Assembly: GCF_000971055.1 (NCBI RefSeq)
Contig: NZ_LARW01000052.1
Location: 1 to 44,184, forward strand
Direction: 5' to 3'
DNA from: Sphingomonas sp. SRS2
GTDB lineage: Bacteria; Pseudomonadota; Alphaproteobacteria; Sphingomonadales; Sphingomonadaceae
DNA: 44,184 nt
Shown here: positions 34,492-42,539 of the stretch, one piece after another
Layout: every line of letters begins with the position of its first letter
Position numbering within the stretch: the stretch's first letter is position 1
The notes under the pieces: model-generated
What the model was told of the DNA's origin: nothing
Database searches by the model: none
What the model saw: the letters and a program-made list of their open reading frames with translations, nothing else
Position numbers and translations under genes: made by a program

Positions 34492-34708
34492 CGACGAGGC
34501 ATCGCCAGGATGCCGATCGCCAGTCCGGCGACGACGAGCTTGGCGCCACATTGAAAACAGGGGCGTTCTCTCACCTACACATGCCGGGAGCCGCTAACAT
34601 GCAGTCGAGGATGTCGCATGGACAGCCGGCCGCGCTCGCAGACTGCGCAGTATCGCACTCTTCCGATTTTGCGCGGATCGCGTATATTTCTCCCCAAGAG
34701 GTGAAGCG

Positions 34709-35446
34709 GTGAAGGCGATTGATCCGGACCTGTTGCTGAGAGCCTATTCCATCGGGGTGTTCCCGATGGCGGACAGCCGCGCGGCGGATGACGTCTATTG
34801 GGTCGAGCCCAAGAAGCGGGGCGTATTGCCGCTCAACCGCTTCCGCCTTTCGCGCTCGCTTGCAAAAACGATCCGTTCGGATCGTTTCACCGTGACGGCC
34901 GACAAGGCCTTTCCCGAGGTCGTCGCCGAATGCGCGGCGAGCACAAGCGACCGTCCCGACACCTGGATCAATCCCGCAATCGAAATCGCCTATGCAGATC
35001 TCCACCGGCGCGGCCACGCCCATTCGATCGAGACCTGGCTCGATGGTCGGCTGGTCGGCGGGCTATATGGCGTCCGTCTCGGCGGAGCATTCTTCGGCGA
35101 GAGCATGTTCAGCCGCGAGAGCAACGCGTCGAAGGTCGCGCTCGCCTGGCTGGTCGCGCGGCTGAAGGCAGGCGGCTTCCACCTGCTCGATTGCCAGTTC
35201 ATCACTGATCATCTCCAGTCGCTCGGCGCGATCGAAGTGACCCGCGACGATTATGTCGCGCTGTTGGATTCGGCGCTGGGCGTGGCGGGCGGCGCGATGG
35301 GCCGGGCCGCGGGCTGGTCCTCGCCCGATTTCTTCGCGCTCGACGCCTTGTCGCCCGATGGCGGCGCGACCGATCCCGAGAGGCGGACCGTGTCGGGACC
35401 GATATCAGGATGCACCATCGTGCAGCTCTTGGGCCAGACATCGTAG
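34709..35446 (+). CDS. aat: leucyl/phenylalanyl-tRNA--protein transferase
   Basis: Transfers Leu or Phe to N-terminal Lys/Arg of proteins, marking them for ClpS/ClpAP degradation. The 245-aa protein starts at GTG 34709 after AGAGGTG and shows LLLRAYSIGVFPMAD, the WVEPKKRGVLPL block, the GRLVGGLYGVRLGGAFFGESMFSR signature and LLDCQFITDHLQSLGA. The C-terminus (GPISGCTIVQLLGQTS) runs 196 nt into the convergent DUF2155 gene, so both tails are coded on opposite strands of the same DNA. Confidence 0.95.
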   Translation: MKAIDPDLLLRAYSIGVFPMADSRAADDVYWVEPKKRGVLPLNRFRLSRSLAKTIRSDRFTVTADKAFPEVVAECAASTSDRPDTWINPAIEIAYADLHRRGHAHSIETWLDGRLVGGLYGVRLGGAFFGESMFSRESNASKVALAWLVARLKAGGFHLLDCQFITDHLQSLGAIEVTRDDYVALLDSALGVAGGAMGRAAGWSSPDFFALDALSPDGGATDPERRTVSGPISGCTIVQLLGQTS

Positions 35447-35952
35447 ACCGGATCCTCGACCGCGTTGAGCGACGGCGATTCCTTGTACAGCCAGCCTGAG
35501 AAGACCCGCCGCCAGCTGCCGTCGCGGCTCCGCACATCGGTCTGGACGAAGGCGCCGGTCAGCTTCTGGTCCTCCCAGGGGGCCGTCGTCTCGCAGGCGC
35601 GCAGCCGGATGACGACATCGCCGACGCGGATCGCCTGACCGGGACGCAGCGTGAGGTCGCGCGATTCGCCATTGCGCTTGTTGAGCAGGCCCAGCACCGC
35701 GACGCGCTGGCCCAGCGGCGTCCCTTCGCTGACCAGCGGCTTGTCGGGAATCTTCTCGGCAACCGCCTTTGGGGCCGCCGGGGCCGCGCTGTTGCCGCTC
35801 TCGTTCTCGCCGGCGGGTGCAAGCGCTGTCGCCACGGCCTGCTCGTCGGAGGGGATCGCCTCGATTGCGGGCTGCTGCTGGCTCGAGGCCTGCCACGCGA
35901 CAACACCGGCAAGGCCGCCGAGCGCGACCGCGCCCAGCAGTATCCGGTTCAC
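35251..35952 (-). CDS. DUF2155 domain protein
   Basis: A 233-aa exported or membrane-anchored protein: a hydrophobic N-terminus (ILLGAVALGGLAGVVAWQA), an Ala/Pro/Glu-rich linker, and the DUF2155 region with RVAVLGLLNKRNGESRDLTL, LRACETTAPWEDQKLTGAF, and VFSGWLYKESPSLNAVEDPVYDVW. The last 50-65 residues are low-complexity (Pro, Ala, Ser) and lie opposite the aat coding end. Coupled upstream to mlaD by a 4-nt overlap. Its role is unknown, though it is commonly linked to the mlaD gene region. Confidence 0.87.
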   Translation of the reverse strand: MNRILLGAVALGGLAGVVAWQASSQQQPAIEAIPSDEQAVATALAPAGENESGNSAAPAAPKAVAEKIPDKPLVSEGTPLGQRVAVLGLLNKRNGESRDLTLRPGQAIRVGDVVIRLRACETTAPWEDQKLTGAFVQTDVRSRDGSWRRVFSGWLYKESPSLNAVEDPVYDVWPKSCTMVHPDIGPDTVRLSGSVAPPSGDKASSAKKSGEDQPAARPIAPPATPSAESNSAT

Positions 35953-36440
35953 GGCTTAGGCGCTTCTTCGGCCGGCGCCTTGCTATCGCCCGACTTGTTG
36001 ATGAACTGGCCGACCATGCTCATCAGATCCATCGCGCCCTGGGTATCGGCGATCGTGTCGCCATCCTTGAGCGCGACGGTTTCGCCGCCCGGGATCAGCG
36101 AGACGAAGGTCGCGCCGAGAAATCCTTCGGAGGTGATCGCGGCGCTGCTGTCGGCGGGCAGCTTGACCGCCGGATCGAGCGCCAGCGTCGCTTTGACCTG
36201 AAAGCTCTGCGGGTCGAGCGCCTGGTCGCTCACGGTGCCGACCTTCATGCCCGCGACGCGGACCTCGCTGCCGACATTGATGCCGGTCGAGTTGGGGAAG
36301 AGTGCGGTGACGTGGATCGCGCCTTCCTTCGTGCCGCCGCCGGTCTTGGTCCAGGAGAACCAGACGAACCACGCGGCGAAGACGACCACGAACAGGCCGA
36401 CCAGCGCCTCACCGATATTCTCACGAAATAGCGACTTCAT
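35949..36440 (-). CDS. mlaD: MlaD family lipid transport protein
   Basis: A 163-aa MCE-domain protein: one N-terminal membrane span (about 10-28, ALVGLFVVVFAAWFVWFSW) and an MCE fold (ALFPNSTGINVGSEVRVAGMKVG, AAITSEGFLGATFVSLIPG). MlaD forms the periplasmic hexamer of the phospholipid ABC transporter that maintains outer-membrane asymmetry. The mlaE/mlaF partners are not in this window. A 3-nt gap separates it from the NDUFA12 gene upstream, and it overlaps DUF2155 by 4 nt. Confidence 0.93.
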   Translation of the reverse strand: MKSLFRENIGEALVGLFVVVFAAWFVWFSWTKTGGGTKEGAIHVTALFPNSTGINVGSEVRVAGMKVGTVSDQALDPQSFQVKATLALDPAVKLPADSSAAITSEGFLGATFVSLIPGGETVALKDGDTIADTQGAMDLMSMVGQFINKSGDSKAPAEEAPKP

Positions 36441-36443
36441 GAT

Positions 36444-36827
36444 TCAGATCGGGCTCCATGCCTCATAATCGCCGGTAGCAGCGGCGCGGACGCCGCCTTT
36501 CTCCAACGCGCCAGACGGCCGATAGGCCGCTTCGGTTCCGGTAAGATTGGGCAAGGGCATCTTCTGCCAGCTGCGCGGCTGGGGCAGCTGATCAGGGGTC
36601 ATGTCGGTGCTGTTGTGCAGCCAGCCATGCCATTCGGGCGGCACGCGGCTGGCGTCGTTCGCGCCCGAATAGATGACCCAGCGGCGCTTGCGCCCGTCGG
36701 TCGCCTTGCCACCCTCGAAATAGACATTGCCGAGCGAATCCTCGCCCACGCGGCTGCCATTGAACTTGCTGAACAGGAGCGTGCCGATCGTGGCGCCGTC
36801 CCACCAAGTGAAGATCTTCTTGAGCAT
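36444..36827 (-). CDS. NADH:ubiquinone oxidoreductase subunit NDUFA12 family
   Basis: A 127-aa homologue of the complex I supernumerary subunit NDUFA12/B17.2, which alphaproteobacterial complex I carries. Typical sequence includes FTWWDGATIGTLLFSKFNG, VGEDSLGNVYFEGG, RRWVIYSGANDASRVPPEWH and WLHNSTDMTP. It is encoded away from nuo genes and leads the NDUFA12-mlaD-DUF2155 transcript. Confidence 0.95.
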   Translation of the reverse strand: MLKKIFTWWDGATIGTLLFSKFNGSRVGEDSLGNVYFEGGKATDGRKRRWVIYSGANDASRVPPEWHGWLHNSTDMTPDQLPQPRSWQKMPLPNLTGTEAAYRPSGALEKGGVRAAATGDYEAWSPI

Positions 36828-36887
36828 GGAACCCCGCTTAGCGGGTGCCCGCTATCACAGCAACCGTTTAGGGCCACTCTCCCCATC

Positions 36888-36913
36888 GTCATCCCAGCGA
36901 GAGCTGGGATGAC
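36888..36913. repeat. 11-bp perfect palindrome gtcatcccagc/gctgggatgac
   Basis: Arms 36888-36898 and 36903-36913 around gaga. It lies between the DUF192 lipoprotein gene and the NDUFA12 gene and is related to the elements at 7601 and 33945. Confidence 0.8.
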
Positions 36914-36923
36914 GGGACAAGCC

Positions 36924-37403
36924 TTATTTCGGCCAGCTGACCATATCGCCCTCGGCGATGCCTGCGGCTGCCGCGCCGCCGCCGATGATCTCCAGCACCG
37001 CCGCCACCGGCTCCCCCGATTCGATCGGATCGAGCTTCTCGGGGACAGCGTTCGCCGCGATCCGGGCGATCGTGCCATCGGGGCGGATGAAGATGAGATC
37101 GAGCGGGATGTAGGTGTTTTTCATCCAGAAGCTCGCCGGACGCGGCGGCGTCATCGGAAAGATCATCCCACCATGGTCGGGGAGGCTGGTGCGGTACATC
37201 AGCCCGCGCGACTGCTCCTGCGCAGTGGCCGCCACCTCGACCTTGTAACGGACGACGCCCTTCGCGGTGCGCACTTCCAACGGGACAAGCCGGACGCCGT
37301 CCTGCTCGGCGCTCTGGGTTGGGCGCGCCGCGGTCGGCCCGCAACCGGCGACAGCGAGCGACGCAAGGGCGATGACTCCCAGCAGTCGTACGGCGCGCAT
37401 CAT
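36924..37403 (-). CDS. DUF192 family lipoprotein
   Basis: A 159-aa protein with a lipoprotein signal (LASLAVAGCG, lipobox Cys near residue 21) and a DUF192 domain (EQSRGLMYRTSLPDHGGMIF, FWMKNTYIPLDLIFI, ESGEPVAAVLEIIGGGAAAAG). DUF192 proteins are of unknown function. ATG 37403 or 37400; an in-frame extension upstream is a shadow of the cold-shock gene, whose stop lies only 2 nt away. Probably co-transcribed with the cold-shock protein gene. Confidence 0.9.
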   Translation of the reverse strand: MMRAVRLLGVIALASLAVAGCGPTAARPTQSAEQDGVRLVPLEVRTAKGVVRYKVEVAATAQEQSRGLMYRTSLPDHGGMIFPMTPPRPASFWMKNTYIPLDLIFIRPDGTIARIAANAVPEKLDPIESGEPVAAVLEIIGGGAAAAGIAEGDMVSWPK

Positions 37404-37405
37404 GG

Positions 37406-38002
37406 TCAGTCGGCGATCAGTTCCACCGCGAGCGGGCCCTTGCGGCCATCGGCGATGCGCGCCTTCATCCGTGTTTCGGGCACGAGATCGGCAAAGCCGG
37501 CGCGGCGCACGGTTTCCATATGAATGAAGATGTCCTGGGTATCGCCTTCGCGGACCAGAAAGCCATAGCCTTTCAGCCGGTTGAACCACTTGACGATCAC
37601 CACCTCGGCCTCGCCCGCGTTGTCGATCAGATCGACGGGATCAACCCGGTCGGCGTTCCGCTTGGCGATCAGGTCGGGATCGGGGCCGGTCGCGGTCGAC
37701 AGGTCGATGGCGAGGATGCGGCGCGCCTGAAGCCCGCGGTCGCGCGCCACCACTTCACAGGCGATGCGCGCGCCTTCGGGCAGCGTACGGCGGCCATGAT
37801 CGCGCAGCACGGAAAAATGGACGAGCACGTCGCCCTTGTCGCCGTCAGTGGAGATGAAGCCGAACCCCCGGGTGGCATCAAACCATTTGACCGCCCCCAC
37901 GACGGTCTCGGCGGGTTCGCCTGTAGACATCGACAAGCGTTCCTGATCACTGTCCAGGCTGACGTCGCGCAACGTTACAGACGCAACAGACTTTTCATTC
38001 AT
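37406..38002 (-). CDS. cold-shock protein with two CSD domains
   Basis: A protein of about 198 aa with two cold-shock domains, [19 protein letters not shown].. (about residues 35-100) and [17 protein letters not shown].. (about 135-198), each with RNP-1-like (GFGFI/GYGFL) and RNP-2-like (DVLVHF/DIFIHM) motifs. They should bind single-stranded RNA or DNA. This duplicated architecture is common in alphaproteobacteria. The start is uncertain: ATG 38002 is used; GTG/ATG 38026 and ATG 37930 are alternatives. Confidence 0.92.
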   Translation of the reverse strand: MNEKSVASVTLRDVSLDSDQERLSMSTGEPAETVVGAVKWFDATRGFGFISTDGDKGDVLVHFSVLRDHGRRTLPEGARIACEVVARDRGLQARRILAIDLSTATGPDPDLIAKRNADRVDPVDLIDNAGEAEVVIVKWFNRLKGYGFLVREGDTQDIFIHMETVRRAGFADLVPETRMKARIADGRKGPLAVELIAD

Positions 38003-38105
38003 CGTCGAGACACCCGCTGCTTGCACAGCCTGTTAACATATAGCGCCACTGAAACGAAGCTATTCCGATTCCGGCTTGACGCCATCGCCGGTTATGCCGC
38101 GCTGA

Positions 38106-38627
38106 TCAATATGCTTCTTCCCCGGGATCCGCGCCCAGCACGCGCAGGATGATATCCATCGGATGTCCGGCGCGCGCCATGGCGGCGATCCAGCGTCGCT
38201 TTTCCGCCATATCCGGGGTGCGGCCCGAAAAGGGCCCGATTCGCTTGCGCCGCGCATAGCCGGTCGCCGCGTCCTCCGCCCCCTCGCCGATCCGCTCGCG
38301 CAGCTCGCCGGCGACATCGTCACCGATCCCGGCGGCGCGCAGCGCCGTGCCGATCCGGCGCGCGCCATAGCCGCGGCGCAGCAGAGACTCCGCGCGTGCG
38401 CTGGCGAAGGCGCGGTCATCGACATAGCCGTGCTGGCTGAACCGCTCGACCAGCGCCTCAACCGGGGCCTCGCCCTCCCCCGCCCAGCCACGCTCGCGCA
38501 CCTTGCGGCGCAGGAAAGCAGCCAGTTTCGCCCTGGTGGTGGCGTAGCGCGCCGCATAGTCGAGCGCGGCGCGTTCGAGCGCCGCATCGTCATAGGGCTT
38601 CGGGGTTCTGGGGGCGGATCGGGGCAT
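38106..38627 (-). CDS. recX: regulatory protein RecX
   Basis: A RecA-filament modulator of about 173 aa made of three-helix repeats. Recognisable stretches are LERAALDYAARYATTRAKLAAFL, ERFSQHGYVDDRAFASARAESL and GYGARRIGTALRAAGI. recA itself is not adjacent. ATG 38627 is preferred; a GTG at 38645 would add six residues. It is divergent from the acyl-AMP ligase gene with a short shared upstream region. Confidence 0.93.
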   Translation of the reverse strand: MPRSAPRTPKPYDDAALERAALDYAARYATTRAKLAAFLRRKVRERGWAGEGEAPVEALVERFSQHGYVDDRAFASARAESLLRRGYGARRIGTALRAAGIGDDVAGELRERIGEGAEDAATGYARRKRIGPFSGRTPDMAEKRRWIAAMARAGHPMDIILRVLGADPGEEAY

Positions 38628-38742
38628 GCGCCATGATTGTGCCACAGTCGGGCCGGATTTTGAACGCGGGCTTGCGCGAATGCTTCAGGATTATGGCAAG
38701 GCTGCCCGGCGGCCGGCGGCAACCCCAAGGGGAGTCGCGGTG

Positions 38743-40518
38743 ATGCTGGACCGGGTAGATGGCGCTTCGGGATTGCAGAGGAATGACAGTATAATGGCAT
38801 TGGTGCCGACGCCGACAGTGGATGCGCTGCCGCGCCGTTTCGCCGATTTCGCGACCTTGGGCGCCGCTCTGGACTATGCCGCTACCGGCGTCCGCGGCCT
38901 CAATTTCCATGATGCGCGCGGAATCCTCGTCCAGCCCTACAGCTATGCCCAGCTGCGCGCCGATGGCCTGGCCAATGCCGGGCGGCTGATTGCGGCCGGG
39001 ATCAAGCCCGGCGACCGCATCGCGCTGGTCGCCGAGACCGGCACGCATTTCGCCGCACTGTTCTTCGGCGCGATCTATGCCGGCGCATGGCCGGTGCCGC
39101 TGCCGCTGCCGACCTCGTTCGGCGGCAAGGACAGCTATATCGAACAGCTCAGCGTCCAGCTTTCGAGTTCGGACCCGACGATGTTCCTCTATCCGGCCGA
39201 GCTGGAAGAGATGGCCGCCGCCGCCGCGCAGCAGCGCGGGGTACAGGGGCTGAGCTATGAGGCATTCGAGACGCGCGACGCGGTCGAGGCGATTCTGCCG
39301 CAGGCGTCGCCCGACGATATCGCCTATCTGCAATATTCGAGCGGCTCGACCCGCTTCCCGCACGGCGTCGCCGTCACCCATCGCGCGCTGCTCAACAATC
39401 TCGCCGCGCATTCGCATGGCATGCTGCTCGAGCCGCAGGACCGCTGCATCAGCTGGTTGCCCTGGTATCATGACATGGGTCTGGTCGGCTGCTTCCTGTC
39501 GCCGATCGCCAATCAGGTCTCGACCGACTATCTCAAGACCGAGGATTTCGCGCGCCGTCCGCTCGCCTGGCTCGACATGATCAGCCGCAACGAGGGCACC
39601 TCGATCAGCTACTCGCCGACCTTCGGCTACGACATCTGCGCGCGCCGCATGTCGAGCCAGACCAAGGCGTCGGACCGTTTCGACCTGTCGCGCTGGCGGC
39701 TGGCCGGCAACGGCGCCGACATGATCCGCCCCGATGTGATGCAGGCCTTCGTCGACGCCTTTGCCGAGGCGGGCTTCAGCGCCGGGGCCTTCCTGCCAAG
39801 TTACGGCCTGGCCGAGGCGACGCTGGCGGTCTCGATCATGCCCCCGGGCGAAGGCATCGTCGTCGAACTGGTCGAAGAGACCCAGCTCTCGGGCGGCGAC
39901 CACAATCAGGACCGCCCGCGCCGCTTCCGCGCGATCGTCAACTGCGGAAAGCCGGTGCGCGACATGGCGGTCGAGATCCGCGACGACGATGGATCGGTGC
40001 TGCCCGAAAAGATGATCGGCAAGCTGTGGGCCAAGGGCCCGTCGATCATGACCGGTTATTTCCGCGATCAGGAGGCGACCGACGCCTGCATGGCCGACGG
40101 CTGGCTCGACACCGGCGACATGGCCTATATTTCGAACGGCTATATCTTCATCGTCGGCCGCGCCAAGGACATGATCATCATCAACGGCAAGAATCACTGG
40201 CCACAGGATATCGAGTGGGCGGTCGAGCAGCTGCCGGGCTTCAAGGCAGGCGACATCGCCGCCTTCGCGATCACCACCCCGGGCGGCGAGGAAACCCCCG
40301 CGGTGCTGGTTCAGTGCCGCACCTCGGACCCCGCGGAGCGCGCCCGCCTGCGCGACCAGATTCGCGACAAGGTCCGCGCGATCACCGGCATGCATTGCGT
40401 TGTCGAACTGGTGCCGCCGCGCACCCTGCCGAAGACCAGTTCGGGCAAGCTGAGCCGCGCCAAGGCCCGCAACCTCTATCTGTCGGGTGAGATCCAGGGC
40501 TACGACATCGCGGCTTGA
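38743..40518 (+). CDS. fatty acyl-AMP ligase / AMP-dependent synthetase
   Basis: An AMP-forming acyl-activating enzyme of about 591 aa. Visible: the P-loop motif YLQYSSGSTRFPHGVAVTH, YHDMGLVGCFLSPI typical of the fatty-acyl-AMP-ligase branch, SYGLAEATL, GWLDTGDMAYI and the C-terminal catalytic Lys region LPKTSSGKLSRAKARNLYL. No carrier-protein, PKS or NRPS domain is attached. ATG 38743 has GGGGAG at 8 nt; ATG 38794 is an alternative. The substrate is probably a fatty acid; the acceptor is unknown. Confidence 0.87.
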   Translation: MLDRVDGASGLQRNDSIMALVPTPTVDALPRRFADFATLGAALDYAATGVRGLNFHDARGILVQPYSYAQLRADGLANAGRLIAAGIKPGDRIALVAETGTHFAALFFGAIYAGAWPVPLPLPTSFGGKDSYIEQLSVQLSSSDPTMFLYPAELEEMAAAAAQQRGVQGLSYEAFETRDAVEAILPQASPDDIAYLQYSSGSTRFPHGVAVTHRALLNNLAAHSHGMLLEPQDRCISWLPWYHDMGLVGCFLSPIANQVSTDYLKTEDFARRPLAWLDMISRNEGTSISYSPTFGYDICARRMSSQTKASDRFDLSRWRLAGNGADMIRPDVMQAFVDAFAEAGFSAGAFLPSYGLAEATLAVSIMPPGEGIVVELVEETQLSGGDHNQDRPRRFRAIVNCGKPVRDMAVEIRDDDGSVLPEKMIGKLWAKGPSIMTGYFRDQEATDACMADGWLDTGDMAYISNGYIFIVGRAKDMIIINGKNHWPQDIEWAVEQLPGFKAGDIAAFAITTPGGEETPAVLVQCRTSDPAERARLRDQIRDKVRAITGMHCVVELVPPRTLPKTSSGKLSRAKARNLYLSGEIQGYDIAA

Positions 40519-40540
40519 GGGCAGCCTGAAGAGCCGCAGG

Positions 40541-41257
40541 ATGCGGTTGGCGGCCTGTGCGATGATCGCACTGTCCGTGGCGGGCGCGGCCACCGCCGCA
40601 ACGCTCGATCCGCTCGGCGATCCCGCGCAGTTCCAGCGCGATATCGAAGAGATCAACCGCAAGCCCCTGCCCGATGGCGAAGCGCTCGCCCGTGCGGTGG
40701 GCGCCGCTGTCACGGCCGACGCGCGCCAGCGTGGGCGATGCGTACCGGCGAAGCTCGTCATCGGCGCGCTTTCGCCCGTCACCCTCGACGGCATGGTCAC
40801 GGCGACGATCGCCAGCGGCCAGATCGAGAATGGCTGGGTGACGTCGGTAAAGCTCGAAGACTGTCCGCCTGCCGCCCCGATCCGCATCTTGCTGTTCCGC
40901 ATGGCCGACGGCGTGACCCTGCAGGGCATCTTCTCCGGTCAGGGCGAAAGCCTCGCCTGGCCCACCCTCGCCCGCGAGGGGCTCCGCGCCACGGTCGGCC
41001 ATGCCGTCGACAAGCTTCGCCGCGCCGATCCCAAATGCGCGCCGAAGGATATGACCGCGACCGACGTCAAGGTCGTCGATCGCAGCGCCGATCTGGGGCC
41101 GGACGTCTATGGCATCCGCCTCAAGGGCTCGTGGCGCGAGCTATGGACCTTCGAGCCGTGCGGCCACCGCATCACCGTGCCGATCGCCTTCCGCACCAAC
41201 GGCGCGGGCGGCGCCTATTGGGACATCGACGGCGGCGGGATCGTCTATCTGCCCTGA
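40541..41257 (+). CDS. periplasmic protein of unknown function
   Basis: A 238-aa protein with a signal peptide (residues 1-20, LAACAMIALSVAGAATAA). The mature protein has paired cysteines (RGRCVPAK, KLEDCPPA, DPKCAPKD, FEPCGHRI), which suggests disulfides. It begins 22 nt after the acyl-AMP ligase gene on the same strand and may be co-transcribed. I do not recognise the family. ATG at 40541 is chosen because the signal peptide begins there. Confidence 0.72.
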   Translation: MRLAACAMIALSVAGAATAATLDPLGDPAQFQRDIEEINRKPLPDGEALARAVGAAVTADARQRGRCVPAKLVIGALSPVTLDGMVTATIASGQIENGWVTSVKLEDCPPAAPIRILLFRMADGVTLQGIFSGQGESLAWPTLAREGLRATVGHAVDKLRRADPKCAPKDMTATDVKVVDRSADLGPDVYGIRLKGSWRELWTFEPCGHRITVPIAFRTNGAGGAYWDIDGGGIVYLP

Positions 41258-41419
41258 GCGCGCCGCCACAGCGGAGGTGGAGCCGGCCCGGGTTCCAGCC
41301 GAACGGTGGCAATTCCACCGATGGCGGCCGCGGCCTCCGCCGTGGCGACGAAGCTTTGGCCTTCCAGCCCCTTGCGCTCCCACGCACCCCCCGCTATGTG
41401 CCCGCTCTCTCGGACCCGG

Positions 41420-41495
41420 AGGAGTGTAGCTCAGTTGGTAGAGCATCGGTCTCCAAAACCGAGGGCCGTGGGTTCGAGTCCCTCCACTCCTGCCA
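41420..41495 (+). tRNA. tRNA-Trp (CCA anticodon)
   Basis: A 76-nt cloverleaf. Acceptor arm aggagtg (41420-41426) pairs with cactcct (41485-41491), followed by discriminator G and encoded CCA (41493-41495). The anticodon loop is ctccaaa with anticodon CCA, so it reads UGG. The T-arm ggttcgagtcc is normal. It lies upstream of secE, as in other alphaproteobacteria. Confidence 0.97.
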
Positions 41496-41537
41496 TTTTC
41501 TGATGGTAGTTGGGTAAGGCCGACGGGGTCGAGAAAA

Positions 41538-41628
41538 CGAGGTCAAGGTCCGCGGCCGCAAGGCTGAAAAGCGGACTGAGGCCTCGTGTCGTTATTTTGG
41601 AAGCTTTGATGGGCAATCGCCCGTCAAA
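41538..41628 (+). other. structured spacer between tRNA-Trp and secE
   Basis: Two nested stems, cgagg (41538-41542)/cctcg (41582-41586) and gtccgc (41548-41553)/gcggac (41571-41576), then a hairpin tttgatgggc (41605-41614)/gcccgtcaaa (41619-41628) with one G-T pair and a 4-nt loop, 18 nt before the secE start. There is no T-run, so processing, protection or translational control of secE is more likely than termination. Confidence 0.55.
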
Positions 41629-41646
41629 TTGGTGGTAGGCGAGGAC

Positions 41647-41844
41647 GTGGCGAAGACTTCACCCGGCGAGTTCATCCGGCAGGTCAAGGCAGAGACGGCG
41701 AAAGTCGTCTGGCCGACCCGCAAGGAGACCGTGACGACCACCATCATGGTGGGAATCATGACGCTGCTGCTGGGCCTGTTCTTCTTCGGTCTCGACCAGG
41801 CCTTCGCGGCGATCGTGAAGTTCCTGCTGTCGCTGCTGGGCTAA
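41647..41844 (+). CDS. secE: preprotein translocase subunit SecE
   Basis: A 65-aa single-span subunit of the SecYEG channel. It has the conserved amphipathic helix FIRQVKAETAKVVWPTRKET and the membrane segment TIMVGIMTLLLGLFFFGLDQ. GTG 41647 follows GGCGAGG and gives the usual MAKTSPGEF-type start; a longer TTG start at 41629 is rejected. nusG follows 19 nt downstream. Confidence 0.95.
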   Translation: MAKTSPGEFIRQVKAETAKVVWPTRKETVTTTIMVGIMTLLLGLFFFGLDQAFAAIVKFLLSLLG

Positions 41845-41863
41845 TACGGAGAATTAGGCGTTC

Positions 41864-42403
41864 ATGGCGCGCTGGTACATCATTCACGCCTATTCGGGCT
41901 TCGAGAACAAGGTCCGGGAGCAGATCCTGGCTGACGCCGCGCGTATGGGGCTCGAGCAGCTTGTCGAATCGGTGGAAGTGCCGACCGAGAAGATCACCGA
42001 GGTCCGCCGCGGCAAGAAGATCACTTCGGATCGCAAGTTCTTCCCCGGCTATGTGCTGGCGAAGCTCAGCATGAACGACGACGTCTATCACCTGGTGAAG
42101 AACACGCCGAAGGTGACGGGCTTTCTCGGTTCGATGGGCAAGCCCCAGCCGATCAGCGAGGCGGAAGCCGCGCGCATCCTGAACACCAAGGAGGAGGCCG
42201 CAGCGGCCGCCCCCAAGGCGAAGCTCAAGGTCGATTACGAGATCGGCGATGCGGTCAAGGTGCTCGACGGCCCCTTCGCCAGCTTCAACGGCGTCGTCGA
42301 GGAGCTCGATTTCGATCGCAGCCGCGTCAAGGTGTCGGTGTCGATCTTCGGCCGCGCGACCCCGGTCGAGCTCGAATTCGAGCAGGTCGAACGCGTTAAG
42401 TAA
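41864..42403 (+). CDS. nusG: transcription termination/antitermination protein NusG
   Basis: A 179-aa factor that links RNA polymerase to Rho or ribosomal S10. The NGN domain (1-115; WYIIHAYSGFENKVREQI, FFPGYVLAKLSM) and the KOW domain (about 122-178; GDAVKVLDGPFASFNGVVEELD) are both complete. ATG at 41864 after a short gap from secE; the same transcript probably runs to rplK. Confidence 0.97.
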   Translation: MARWYIIHAYSGFENKVREQILADAARMGLEQLVESVEVPTEKITEVRRGKKITSDRKFFPGYVLAKLSMNDDVYHLVKNTPKVTGFLGSMGKPQPISEAEAARILNTKEEAAAAAPKAKLKVDYEIGDAVKVLDGPFASFNGVVEELDFDRSRVKVSVSIFGRATPVELEFEQVERVK

Positions 42404-42539
42404 GCATTTCCGGTTAGAACCGGAATTGGCGTCTTTCAGGCGCCGCCCAGTGCGGGAGAAGGTCTCTGGCCTTCGCATGGACCGCTAAACTTGAACCGGC
42501 CGGACCGCTTGCGGACCGGCCAACTACAGAGTGAGAAAC
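42404..42539 (+). promoter_or_regulatory. rplK leader with L1-binding-site mimic
   Basis: First a hairpin ttccgg/ccggaa (42408-42425). Then, at 42452-42485, GCGG GAG AAGG ... CCTT CGCATGGA CCGC forms a two-part stem (GCGG/CCGC outside, AAGG/CCTT inside). Its internal-loop bases GGGAG and GCATGGA repeat those of the L1 site in 23S rRNA helices 76-78. Ribosomal protein L1 is known to repress its own rplK-rplA mRNA, so this is very probably that operator. Confidence 0.8.

Noticed and set aside
34492-34708. A minus-strand frame from GTG near 34562 with CFQC and a hydrophobic stretch
   Set aside because: A CxxC plus a helix caught my eye as a zinc-ribbon membrane peptide, but there is no ribosome site and the rest runs antisense into the paralogue 2 gene with shadow-like composition.
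38590-40929. A 779-codon minus-strand frame opposite the acyl-AMP ligase
   Set aside because: Shadow frame; the plus strand has complete AMP-binding motifs.
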